This document shows positions 32,916-42,431 of a DNA stretch of 64,000 bases, piece after piece. Location of the stretch: positions 62,001-126,000 of the forward strand of contig NJFT01000090.1 in assembly GCA_002221725.1 (NCBI GenBank), written 5' to 3'. Within the stretch, counting starts at the first letter, position 1. Each line of letters opens with the position of its first letter. The position numbers and the translations under genes were made by a program. A model generated the notes under the pieces. The model saw nothing but the letters and a program-made list of their open reading frames with translations, was not told where the DNA came from and did no database searches. Source of the DNA: Scedosporium boydii. Its lineage: Eukaryota > Ascomycota > Sordariomycetes > Microascales > Microascaceae.

Positions 32916-34880
32916 TAAATGCTAGAAGCGCTAGCTCCAAGAGGCCACCTCTCGCCTCCCCTTCACAATTCAGATCATGTCCGCCGACTTAATTTGCTAG
33001 GCCGTATCTTTCATCAACCCGCAACGTCGTAGTACAGTATCCGCCGATAACGCCAATCGGAAACTTTGGTGTTTGTTCCTAATTTAACTCCACATTGTTC
33101 TAGTAGAGAATACCGAGAACCGTCCCCGACCCAGCACGCATCACGGGATACTCATCAGATCACCGGCAGTCCATATATGTAGGCCGATTAGCGACGCGCT
33201 TCAAAGACAAATCGCGATCCCAGAGTAAGATAGGAGAGATACATCTCAGATTACTACCATAAGTTTTTTTCAGTCTTCTGCACACATCTCTCATTCGCAC
33301 TAGTAGAGACATCGGTGTAGGCGTCGCCTAGCTTCTTGTTGTCCCAAAAATTAACGTCTCCAAGCTGTTACTCCAGCCATTCAGTATACTGAAAAGCTAG
33401 ACCTCGAGCCAATCACTACCAATATCGACGACGCTTAACTAGAAGATACCTTAAAACTCAGCGCGGTAGCCGCATTTAACACGTGCGGTCCTATATTTGC
33501 CAACAAGGTCCGCAGGGTTACTAAGGAAGGTCTTTCCGCCGCCTATGTCTTCAGTAGTGCGACGCCTGGGTATGTCTCGGCAGTGCAGTGCCTTACCATT
33601 GGCACCGGATATTTATTGAGAAAGGGTGCCCTTGAGAAATAGGTCGCGTGGCGATCCGTTGTACCAGGTCTTTGTCTTTCGCGAAGGGTGGAGAAACGTT
33701 ATTCCTTGCCACAGAGCTGGCCATAGCTATTTCTTTTCCTCTTATCAGGGAGGGACAGTTATTCTTTTAGTTCTTCAAGTTAGTTCTTAATTCAATTGAC
33801 CTCATTCTTACCCAGTTCTTATGGAACTTCTTATGTGGTGACTCCAGATGGTTTTACTACTTGTTTTTTGTGCCCAAGTGTCCCCTATTAGATAGACACT
33901 TACAAGATCCCTCCACCTCTCCCTATTCAGGGGTCCCTTTCTTGTGTGTTCCGGTGTTATTTCCATTGATCGACAGAACCGACATCTGTCTATTCCTGTG
34001 CGGGGGCTTGCAGCTGCTTCTTGCAGGAATTGTTCCAGACTATTGGCCACACCTGTTTCGTTTTTCGTCTGTGTGATGAGCGGGCAGGCTGCATCGCTCC
34101 GTTTCACCGCCCTTTACCAACGAGTAACTTACAAGGCTGACAGAGACGGCGGAGCAGGCCGGCGTGGCAAGCATTGGGTCTAAGCACACTAGAGCAAATC
34201 TCGAAATGCTTGGGACGAGGCTTTCTAACAGGACATAATTAGGAACAATAGAAATGAGATTTATTTCGTCCTAGCATTATTTCTAACTATACCTCAATCT
34301 TATTGGCAAAACTGTGGTCAAAAGATTCTAATAGTGGCTGATTTGTTCTTCTAAATAATGGCAGCCTCAGATCATCTTAGCTGGAAAGCTATGGGACTGG
34401 TTTTCTAGGATTGCCGCCCCGGTCCACGGCCTGTAGTGCCCTTTCCAACAAGTCTGTTCTAAACTTACACCCCATAGGTTGAGGGAGGCATGTGAGGAAT
34501 AAACTTTAACAATCGGGGTGTGCTCTCTTAAACCTCATCCCTGTTTGGGGGTTGGCCTTTTCTGACTGCTTTGTCGTGACTCTGATCCATGGTCTGTCAG
34601 ACACAGAGCCAGCACGCACACAAAAAGGCTATGACAGTTGCATAGCTTCATTTCAATCGCTCTGTTCTTACCCTACCTTCTTTAGCTCCATGCGCAAACA
34701 GGGGAAGCAAGTCAAGAGGCGTGATGAATGAATCATGTGTCCGTGAGAATACGCACTCGGCACAAGATCAATAAGTTGTATTCTTGCCCCCGTGCATCTC
34801 TGCTTTCCCCTTAGGCCGGTGATCTATGTGACGTCCCTCATGTTAACCGACAACGTCAAATAGTCGGTATGGATCGGATT
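32916..34880. other. Gene-poor region with a coding remnant
   Basis: About 2 kb without an intact gene. One plus-strand frame at 33362-33640 keeps long coding-like runs broken by TAA and TAG. The stretch 34200-34340 is AT-rich. No family could be named. Confidence 0.45.
33362..33640 (+). pseudogene. Unidentified coding remnant
   Basis: One frame reads coding-like residues such as LKLSAVAAFNTCGPIFANKV and SAAYVFSSATPGYVSAVQC, broken by a TAA at DDA* and closed by a TAG after GALEK. The stops are consistent with CAA/CAG turned into TAA/TAG, as in the nearby transposon. The family was not recognised. Confidence 0.35.
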
Positions 34881-35582
34881 CTACTTACACTTCTGAGGTA
34901 GCTCACAATGTGTGAAGATACTGAAGAACCTCGATGGTGCTTTCCATTGTGGGTACTTTTGGCCATCTCTTGCCTTGGACAATGTGTGCGAACAATGCGT
35001 CGTATGTGGATATTCACCAACCTGGCTGTCAATTGGTTTCCCTAGAAGAATTGCTCGGTGGAGCTTTCTCCAGGTAAAGGCGCAGTGGGAGTCGTGGTAT
35101 TCCAATGAGACGTAGGTGGGATTCGGGCCACCTGTTCGTCTCATGACCTCCTCCGACAGCTCCTCGTTGCCCTCAGGATCAGCATACCAGTGCCAATCGC
35201 CGTGTCCCATGAATTCTCTCTCAAGCTCCTCATCGTAGCAGTCAGGATGTACCCAGGCTCCGGGTATAAAGTCGAAGACGCAGCCGTTCTTTAGCGCTTC
35301 CTCCGAAGAATTGCCACAATGTCCCGACCCAAATGTTTTAGAGAGATATGGATCGGAGACAATAGCTGGAGAGTAAAGCCCTAGAAGGTAGAAAAAGGCG
35401 GCAAAGATTAGGCCAGAGATGGCATAAAGCATGAGGATGGTATACTGTCGCCGTGTCATCTGATGCTTGTCGCTCGCAGGAAGGGTGAAGCTCGAGGCCT
35501 CAACACTGCTAAGAGAGTCGTCTCTCTCATATCGGAGCTTTTGATAATCATTGTCGAGTAGTTTGTGCTTTTGCTCTTCCAT
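34881..35582 (-). CDS. UstYa/DUF3328-like protein, divergent subfamily (copy 1)
   Basis: From the ATG at 35582 (MEEQKHKLLD) it encodes 233 aa; an ATG at 35708 would add 42 leucine-rich residues that relatives lack. A ~45-residue cytosolic tail precedes one membrane helix (YTILMLYAISGLIFAAFFYL), so the main part faces the lumen. It has FGSGHCGNSSEEALKNGCVFDF, then WVHPDCYDEELEREF, then two HxxHC motifs, HDSHC and HTTHC, and a last Cys pair near the end. UstYa-type proteins are oxidases or cyclases of fungal peptide pathways, and the paired HxxHC motifs are thought to be catalytic. It lies divergently from copy 2, 1.6 kb away. The last codons overlap a GTAAGT, so a small extra exon cannot be excluded. 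Function in this locus is inferred, not shown. Confidence 0.75.
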   Translation of the reverse strand: MEEQKHKLLDNDYQKLRYERDDSLSSVEASSFTLPASDKHQMTRRQYTILMLYAISGLIFAAFFYLLGLYSPAIVSDPYLSKTFGSGHCGNSSEEALKNGCVFDFIPGAWVHPDCYDEELEREFMGHGDWHWYADPEGNEELSEEVMRRTGGPNPTYVSLEYHDSHCAFTWRKLHRAILLGKPIDSQVGEYPHTTHCSHTLSKARDGQKYPQWKAPSRFFSIFTHCELPQKCK

Positions 35583-37164
35583 TTTCAACAATGGGAGAAG
35601 CTGAGAACAAGAGGACATGCCTCTCTCTACCAGGGAAAATAAAACTGCCCTGAGAAGCAAAAGTGTAGATGAGATGCCGGATTTCTTGTCTTCCAGATCT
35701 AACGACATGGTTCCATACTCTGTACTTCAGAACAGCTGAGCAAGGTGCACCACGATTATTGCCGAAGTACTGAATACTTCTCTGTGACCTCTGCGGCCCA
35801 GACAAAAGTACCATACGCCAGCGTCTGTGCCATACCTCCTATCAGGTGTAGGGATTTCTTGTCTTCCGGAACTCCTTGTCGCCGATGCTCCATGTGTGAG
35901 CCGAAGGGTGGGAGTTAGGGGTGGGGCGGAGAGGATGCGATACGACGAGGACCCGTATAAGCCGCGCGCGGCATGGAATCCTCCCCTCCTCTGTGGCGCT
36001 GATTGGGCAGAATAAAGGCTCGCGCCCGAGGAGGCGGGGGTTTTCATCCGCTCAGCGGAAGGAATCGGCCCCGTTGGTCTTTTGCTCCGGTCATACCAAT
36101 CCATCTACCAGAGCATGATTGGAATAGCAAAGTTCCCTACAGCTCGCACATGGTGAGTTCGCATATGGCGAAAAATTGCCTACCAATGGCGCAGGCATTT
36201 GCCGGACCAGTGAAAACCAACACCAGGGCTGTTGGTTGGCGGGGAAAACAACGACACAGGGGGCACAGCGCCAATCAGAGGAACTCCAATGCAAGGGTGG
36301 TCTTACTCGTGCCGTGCCGCTACCGGTTCTGCAAGTCCTTTTGTCTTCAATGCATTCAATGCAAAGCAGCTACGCCGCACTTCCCGTCCGGGAAGGCACG
36401 CCGGTAGGTTACGCAGGACTACACTCAATTTGACGCTCAGCAAAAGTGCCGTAGCCTCAGAATGCCGCGCCGACCTCCATCCGGAGAGATAAGAAAGCAG
36501 AGGTGGCAGCGCAGGGCGAGTTAAGCCGACCCTCCATCGCATGGAGACTCCGATGGTGGCATGGAAAACCCGACCCCGCTGGGGCGGTGAGATAATAAGG
36601 AAATGAAAGTCAGAGATTTGAATGAGAATCCACCACGGGACCGGAGCTAACTTTGCGTTGGTTTCAAGATAGGAGTGTAGTGTAGATAGTCCTCGCCTGG
36701 TCCAGAACGCCTAGCGCAGGTGTTTGTGCCACTTCACGACATCAAGGAAATGCGTCAGCTGAATGGCTAACGTCCGGCGGGCAACCTCCTACTTGCGCAG
36801 CCGTGGAGGATCGGTTTTGATGCCGATTTTGCCGCCTGGCGGCATTCAGTGTGTCTGACATGGCGGGTGTGTGGTCGAGGGCTTTATGGAGCTAGACTAT
36901 TAGGAGTGGGGGGCTATAGGAGACCATCCTCATGTTGCTGTAACGAGTTATGCCCGTGCCGTGGTCGGGGATGCTAGATGGTGGACATTTCGTAGCAAAA
37001 GGAGTCGCCCGTCATTAGCTTTTGTTCGATTTTCCTTCCTTCTCCTCTCTATCTCGGCCCAAGACGCAATGAATTCAGACCATTGCTAACACCGCGTTGG
37101 TCTTGAACCTATTTCCCACGCTAATACCTTTACACCACCCAACTTCTTTGGTGCATATCCTGTG
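35583..37164. promoter_or_regulatory. Divergent intergenic region between two UstYa-like genes
   Basis: Copy 1 reads left and copy 2 reads right from this 1.6-kb space. It holds a 15-bp perfect palindrome at 36830-36844 and several GC-rich patches. Overlapping open frames at 35827-36542 show no family signature. Confidence 0.45.
36830..36844. promoter_or_regulatory. Perfect palindrome TGCCGCC-T-GGCGGCA
   Basis: Seven-base arms around a single T, 321 bp before the start of UstYa-like copy 2. Palindromes of this form are typical recognition sites for dimeric zinc-cluster regulators. GC-rich, GGCG-bearing inverted motifs also occur upstream of the small peptide gene (40093-40104) and the DUF924 gene (about 41176-41193), but these are weaker. 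Confidence 0.35.
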
Positions 37165-37881
37165 ATGGCGTCTAAGGAAGAAACTTTGCTCTCGGAGCAA
37201 CGAGACAGTTTGCTCCGGGACTACAACAAACAAAGCTCGGAAGAAGACGGCATTGACGTTCCACAACCTCCCCAACTGCATATCCAGTCACGGGCTCACA
37301 GCACTCGACGCTTCTACTCACTTCTAATCTTCCTTCTCCTCGCCACTTCCGGCGTCATCGCTGTCATCTGCATCGGCATTTTCGCCAAAAGCCAGGGCCC
37401 ACATCACCACTATAGACCGCTCAATGCTTCGGCGAGCCCCGACGAGAGTTTTACCGAATCGATCGACTGTGGTCAAACAGCCGCTGAGGCCCGCCAGCGA
37501 GGCTGCATATTCGATCTCATGCTTTCGACATGGATCCACGAATCCTGCTCTGACCGCGAGTTGATGAATAAATATCTTCTTGAGGGAAACTACACATACT
37601 ACCACGATGAGAATATGGAGCATCAGATGCCTGAGGAAGAAGTTTGGCGTGGCGAGTATAGAACTATTTGGACCCAGGCCGAGTTCCATTTTCGACACTG
37701 CGTTTACCTGATGGACATGCAACTACGGTCGTACAGGATAGGACGGCCAATCGAGGTGTCGATATACAACTTTGGCCACACAGATCACTGTGTTAACTTG
37801 ACCCTTGGTCAAGATTGGCGTGGAAGAACGACAAGACTGCACGCATTAGTCGGAAAATGCGGGTTTCCGAAGATGACATAG
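37165..37881 (+). CDS. UstYa/DUF3328-like protein, divergent subfamily (copy 2)
   Basis: An intronless 238-aa frame from the ATG at 37165. Layout matches copy 1: charged N-terminal tail, one membrane helix (FYSLLIFLLLATSGVIAVIC), then CGQTAAEARQRGCIFDLM, WIHESCSDRELMNKY, and two HxxHC motifs, HFRHC and HTDHC, with a closing KCGFPKM. The shared CG-x(4)-EA-x(4)-GC-x-FD block ties copies 1 and 2 into one subfamily, distinct from copy 3. It is predicted to be a single-pass membrane protein with its catalytic part in the secretory lumen, as needed for acting on a secreted peptide. Two N-glycosylation sequons (NAS, NYT) support lumenal exposure. Confidence 0.78.
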   Translation: MASKEETLLSEQRDSLLRDYNKQSSEEDGIDVPQPPQLHIQSRAHSTRRFYSLLIFLLLATSGVIAVICIGIFAKSQGPHHHYRPLNASASPDESFTESIDCGQTAAEARQRGCIFDLMLSTWIHESCSDRELMNKYLLEGNYTYYHDENMEHQMPEEEVWRGEYRTIWTQAEFHFRHCVYLMDMQLRSYRIGRPIEVSIYNFGHTDHCVNLTLGQDWRGRTTRLHALVGKCGFPKMT

Positions 37882-38383
37882 CTTCTTTAATACTGTCGAA
37901 AACCATTGAGATATTCTTCAGAAATTTCGTATACTCTACTAGATAGATTAATGATAGAACTAAGTAGCCAACTCTCTGCATTTTTCCCACCGAGTAAGGC
38001 CTGCCTCTCCCTCCCTCTTGGTAACAGGGCCCTGAGCCGGTTGGCTTCAACTCCAGCACCATTATTTTCTGTGAGCGATCAAAACGCCGCAATATGATAT
38101 ACCAAAAAGAAAATGCGGACTGAGTGAGTTCTTTTGGCTGCCAACCTCAATTTCTAATGCAACCATCAATAGGAGTTTTTAAAGGACGCCTGAATTAACC
38201 GTTCAAGTTTGGAGCAATGTCAAGTCAATGAAGGGCCCTCCTCTCCTACTGGTAAGGCATCAATCTGAAAAGGTTGGAAGGTCAATGAATGCATTCAGAT
38301 GATATTGGCACAAACCCTGTAGTGACATGTACCCCTGTACCCCAAAGTCCTTCATTCATTCCCACTTAATATTGCCGCTCAAA
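37882..38383. other. Convergent intergenic region
   Basis: It separates the 3' ends of UstYa-like copies 2 and 3. No other feature recognised. Confidence 0.5.
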
Positions 38384-39387
38384 CTACATGATGATCTTTG
38401 TACCAGGGTTGGCCCCGTTCAGGTGGTTAGGGTTCGTTTTATTCGGATTCATGAGCCTGTACCAGTCATCGGCGGCGGGTAACTCCTTGACTCCCGGCGG
38501 CTTCCTGACGATCTTCGTGTACCTGTTTACGTCGAGGGTGTTTTCCAGGTTCCAGCGCGTTATGGCGTCAAAGTCGACACATTGGCGGTTGATGCTGAAT
38601 ATCGGGAACGGTCTTTCGTGATTTTCGACCCAGTGGTAAGTGACGAGGTTGAGGTTGCCGCTGCAGCGGAGCTCTTGCATGAGAATGTCGACGCAGTGGT
38701 CAATGTGAAACTTCCATTGAGGCGTCTCGCGACCCTTGAAAGCCTCGGGATAGAGCTCTCCATGTGCTAGTTTCCGGAGCGAGTTCAAGCAATGGAGCTG
38801 GTGATAGACGTCGAGAGCAGCCACGTAAGCGTCGTCGCCGAGGCCCCAATCTTTATCGTCTAGCTTGGCGGCCGTGGAAGGGTCGACGCCCATGGCACGA
38901 AGTTGCCGTGCTGTTACAGGAAAGATTCGGTTCCTTGCATAGTCCTCCCATTGACTATCCGTCTCTTCATTGAATTGTCTGGCCATAGATGGGTTCTCGG
39001 GTGGCCAAAATGTGCCGTTCATCTTCTTGACCTGCGACTGGATGCGGAAGAGGTCATGAATAGGTGCTAGAGAAAGTTAATACTGATAACAAGACCAGTC
39101 TGGTGGGTTCCAGACTTAGAGACTGAGGTCTTACTGTATGATGACACTCTCCTGAATCTTGCGTTGAGTACAAGATAGTTGCTGTAGAACCACGTTCCGA
39201 AGAGCAATGTTGAGACAGAGAAGAGAACAAGGTTCAAAAGAGATAAACCAATAATAAAATTTCTCGTCTTTCGATTTGAAACTATCGACGGTGTCTTCTC
39301 CAGGAGCAAGCCATCATCTTCGCTCGCCGAGGTTGAGTTTCTCGGCTCCGGCGCGCTCGAAATTCTGCTGTACTCAGTCTCCTTCAT
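38384..39387 (-). CDS. UstYa/DUF3328 family oxidase (copy 3, canonical type)
   Basis: Two exons, complement of join(38384..39066, 39135..39387), 311 aa, intron 68 nt (GTAAGA/TAG). The N-terminus is a ~45-residue acidic tail, then one membrane helix (FIIGLSLLNLVLFSVSTLLF). The lumenal part has DVYHQLHCLNSLRK and the second motif HIDHCVDILMQEL, the two HxxHC signatures of UstYa, and lies on the usual spacing for the canonical family. Known members work in ustiloxin, asperipin, cyclochlorotine and related pathways, where they oxidise or cyclise peptides. It ends in an unremarkable tail and reads toward copy 2. It lies ~950 bp from the small secreted peptide gene, its plausible substrate. The C-terminal ~100 residues are longer than in copies 1 and 2. 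Confidence 0.88.
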
Positions 39388-40153
39388 AACGGATACTTAG
39401 CAATGTCAAACGTTGAAGACGGGAGTAGTGACCGCTGAAGGGGTTTCTCGATTGCACCGATCCTGAATGGATATTCCGGCCCTTTGGGCTAGGTGTCGGT
39501 TAAAAGTTGGACGGTAAATTGATATCTCCGGGGTGCGGCCCAACCCACAACTTGGCCTCAGTTGGACGTCGTGTTTGGATGTGTCTAGGGATAGGACTTG
39601 GCCGGTGTTTGAGGGGTACGAGTGGCGTCATGCAGTGGGAGGCTGCGACCTGTTGGACGATCGTTTAGTCCTGGTCTTGTGGGAGTGTTGAGGCAATGGG
39701 ACGCATACATCCAGATGCATGCATGATGACTGCATCAACATGTTTTGCCAAAGGAACCGCTACGACATAGATCCACCTAGATGCTTCGCCACAAACGCCG
39801 TGTAATGTCTTGTTCATCCGAAAGCGGATGCGAGAACCTGTCCTGTAAGACCAAGGCAAACCCAATATCTGCATGATCCAACAAGATATCGGTGTCTCCA
39901 CGCCCAGCTAAGCGGTGTTTTGGGAGCACCATGCCATAGCAAGAAAAAACCCCAAAAAAAGGGGTGGGAAATAACTCACGAAGTGTAGGCATACGTGCAT
40001 TAGTTATCCCCAGTAGTATCGTGAAGCCTATATGTCAAAGCGCCGAAGGATCCATATTGATTGTGCTCCTAATGGGTTGGATGTATGGGATCGGCGGTGT
40101 CGCCATCCGTCGGCAGCCGAGTAGATGTAGAAACTAGGTTTGTAGATTATATG

Positions 40154-40159
40154 TATAAA
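40154..40159 (+). promoter_or_regulatory. TATA box of the small peptide gene
   Basis: TATAAA lies 183 bp before the ATG at 40342 and just before a pyrimidine-rich stretch, the usual fungal arrangement for a strong, regulated promoter. Confidence 0.55.
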
Positions 40160-40174
40160 GTCTCATACATCTCC

Positions 40175-40214
40175 CCATCTCCCCATCTCGCCATCTTCCC
40201 ATCTGCCCATCTTC
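40175..40214 (+). repeat. Five-copy 8-bp tandem repeat (CCATCTNN)
   Basis: CCATCT recurs exactly every 8 bases, five times (40175, 40183, 40191, 40199, 40207), directly after the TATA box. Such a CT-rich stretch often coincides with transcription starts in fungi. Confidence 0.85.
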
Positions 40215-40341
40215 CCTCAAATTCGTCGACTATCGAACAATCAACAAGATTCAAGTCAGCTCTCCCTACGACTCCAACGTATCCACCATTCTTCTTTTCA
40301 CTTTGTTTTACTGCATCTCAGTATTCACAACTCCCGCCATC

Positions 40342-40554
40342 ATGCAGACCTCTCGTTTCATTTCGGTGCTGGCCATTTTCGTTACTCTGGCTGTCGCCCT
40401 CACCGTTCCGCAGCAGGAGGAGCGTCGTGACGTGAATCTTGAATATGTTGCTGGTAAGATCGAGATTCCATCAGCTTCTCAAACAACCAGGGACTAGAAG
40501 TAAACAAGCTAATGAGTCGACGCAGAGTACAATGACAACAATGCCGTTGAATAA
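40342..40554 (+). CDS. Small secreted peptide, candidate RiPP precursor
   Basis: Two exons, join(40342..40453, 40526..40554), 46 aa. The 72-nt intron has a GTAAGA donor and a CGCAG acceptor; without splicing the frame runs to a stop at 40497 instead. Residues 1-20 (FISVLAIFVTLAVAL core) form a clear signal peptide. Then come VPQQEE and a dibasic RR, a Kex2-type cleavage site, leaving a 17-residue acidic tail with two Tyr five residues apart (NLEYVAEYND) and no Cys. This is the layout of fungal RiPP precursors (leader, Kex2 site, Tyr-bearing core), and UstYa oxidases lie next to it. Dikaritin precursors normally repeat the core many times; here it occurs once. Alternatives are a pheromone-like or effector-like small secreted peptide. 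The tail after splicing rests on my exon reading. Confidence 0.55.
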
Positions 40555-41525
40555 ACCCTTCTTACTCCAAGCTCCCATTTCAGAAAGAACTTTGTCAATT
40601 CATTCCTCTTTCTGATATTGAAGAATGGGCAATGGAAGATTGCACTTGATGGGTACTGTGGGCTGATTGCGAGGGCTTTGGGAGAAGGGGTGACTTCAGC
40701 TCTGAGGTGGTTTGGACAAATCTGGTGAGAATTAGCAGCATCCTTGCATATCTGCGAGTAGGTGATATTTGAGGGTTACGATGTATCAAAAACCGCCTCG
40801 TCGCAATTGAAGCAATATGCAGTTAGTTCTGTCTAGCATGCTTTGCTAGTAACCGGATGGCTCACATAATGTGACTGTGACTTGACCTGCAGGGCCACTT
40901 TGTACTATTAGGAGTCCGAAAGGACGCCAAGAAGTGGGAATCGCAGGAACCAGACCAACACCGCCATGCTTGCTGATTACTGTTGGTTTGAACGCATGAA
41001 AGAATATAGTACCTACATGTGGGAATATATATAGCTGTCACATAACGATGGAGTATGCCCTAGTGCGGCGCAGATTTCTATCTTTAGCTGCTTCATGCAA
41101 GTCAGTAGCACCAGTTGCGACTCGAATTCCTAAGTTTGAAATGCCCATAATATCAATTGTTGGTCAGGCAGCTGAAGGCGGGGGGATCTGCCGCTTCTAC
41201 ACCGCCCCGAGCCTTCCGACTTCTGGATGGGAATGTGGTGGGGAGTGTACTAGGAGAGTTCCTTTGACTTCATCCGTCGTCCCCCTCTACTCGGTTCTGA
41301 TTTGTATGCAGCTTTATTCCCCCTGTCGTTTCTCTCGGTCTCTTTTGCCTTTCACACTCTCCCCCTCTCCTTCTTTTGTTTCCGCATGGCGTGATTGAAT
41401 CCCCAACAACCTACCATCGCCAATTGCCGTCTACAGCCCTTGTCTTTCCTTCACGCAAACGGCTTTTTGTGTCCACCCCAATGATTTGAGCTTCCTATTC
41501 TTGCATTATTCGAATACATGTCGAA
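40555..41525. other. Intergenic region before the DUF924 gene
   Basis: Long pyrimidine-rich stretches at 41270-41480 suit the promoter of the DUF924 gene. No gene recognised. Confidence 0.5.
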
Positions 41526-42431
41526 ATGGCGGATCAATTAAGGACTCTTCTTACCCATGAACTATTCGAGACCCTGGTCAATGCCAAGCTCCCCTTCCCC
41601 ATGACTGAGCCGCTTGACTTTGAGGATGTTGGGGAAAAGCAGTTCAAAGGCAAGGCTCCAATCCCTGATGAGGTGCTTGAGCGCGTCTGGCCCGTTCTAG
41701 AAGCTCTGAGTAAGGTCGGCCTGTCGTCTATGCCGGACCTATTGCAGTTCCTCCCGCCACCCTTGCAGGATGATTTCCCACGCCAGGCCCTGGGGCTGCA
41801 GCTACTTCTAGACCAGATGCCCAGGCGTTTGTTAAAAGACATTGATGGCCGCTGGAGATGCGCATACTTCGATGTCATCAGCGTTAAATACGCGCATACC
41901 TTGGACGCCCTACCTGACGAGCAAAAGCCGTGGGCGTGGAGTCGCTGGAAGATATTTGCCACCCTTGACTTCTGGGTCCTTGCCCGAACCTGGTACATTT
42001 GCCCGTTCGTCCACTCTGACGAGGCTTCAGACCAAGATCGGGCCCTAATCTTCACTGAGGAGACCCGCAGAGTCGTCGAACAAGAGACCAGCACTACCGA
42101 TCCCCACCGTGAAGAGCGAGATGCCATCATGTCCAACCTTAATGGTGTTACCCAAATGATCAAGGAAGGACCACCCGGGGCTGGGGCTACCGTACAGATG
42201 TACGCGTATTGGATGTGCAAGCTCATGGACATCCATAAACCCGTCGTGGACAAGTTTGGGCGTTACCCTTACAGAAATGCCTACTTTGGGAGAGAAAACA
42301 CGCCCGAGGAAGATGCCTGGTTCGAGGCGCGAGGTGGGTCTTTGAAGGCGCCCGAGGAACTCAAAAGCCGACTGAAACAGGACATAGATGCCGGGATTTG
42401 GACACCTCTAGGCGCTGGTCGAGATGTCTGA
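41526..42431 (+). CDS. DUF924 family protein
   Basis: An intronless 301-aa frame. The signature stretches of DUF924 are present: LLLDQMPRRLL (family form DQF-x-RN), DFWVLARTWYICPFVHSDEASDQDRA (the PFxHSE-like block), and a closing FGRYPYRNAYFGRENTPEEDAWF (FGRFPHRN-type). Several hallmark residues are altered relative to the classic form. The family fold is a TPR-like helical bundle whose biochemical role is unclear. It lies ~970 bp downstream of the small peptide gene on the same strand. DUF924 is not part of published UstYa pathways that I know, so its link to the peptide locus is positional only. Confidence 0.82.
   Translation: MADQLRTLLTHELFETLVNAKLPFPMTEPLDFEDVGEKQFKGKAPIPDEVLERVWPVLEALSKVGLSSMPDLLQFLPPPLQDDFPRQALGLQLLLDQMPRRLLKDIDGRWRCAYFDVISVKYAHTLDALPDEQKPWAWSRWKIFATLDFWVLARTWYICPFVHSDEASDQDRALIFTEETRRVVEQETSTTDPHREERDAIMSNLNGVTQMIKEGPPGAGATVQMYAYWMCKLMDIHKPVVDKFGRYPYRNAYFGRENTPEEDAWFEARGGSLKAPEELKSRLKQDIDAGIWTPLGAGRDV

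Larger units (their letters stand above)
39388..40341. promoter_or_regulatory. Divergent promoter region of UstYa copy 3 and peptide gene
   Basis: UstYa copy 3 reads left and the small secreted peptide gene reads right. It holds a TATAAA at 40154-40159, a five-fold 8-bp tandem repeat at 40175-40214, and a weak inverted GGCG motif at 40093-40104. No intact gene is seen inside. Confidence 0.55.

Noticed and set aside
35827..36542. Several overlapping frames on both strands in the divergent UstYa region
   Set aside because: GC-rich non-coding promoter sequence; no signature or consistent frame.
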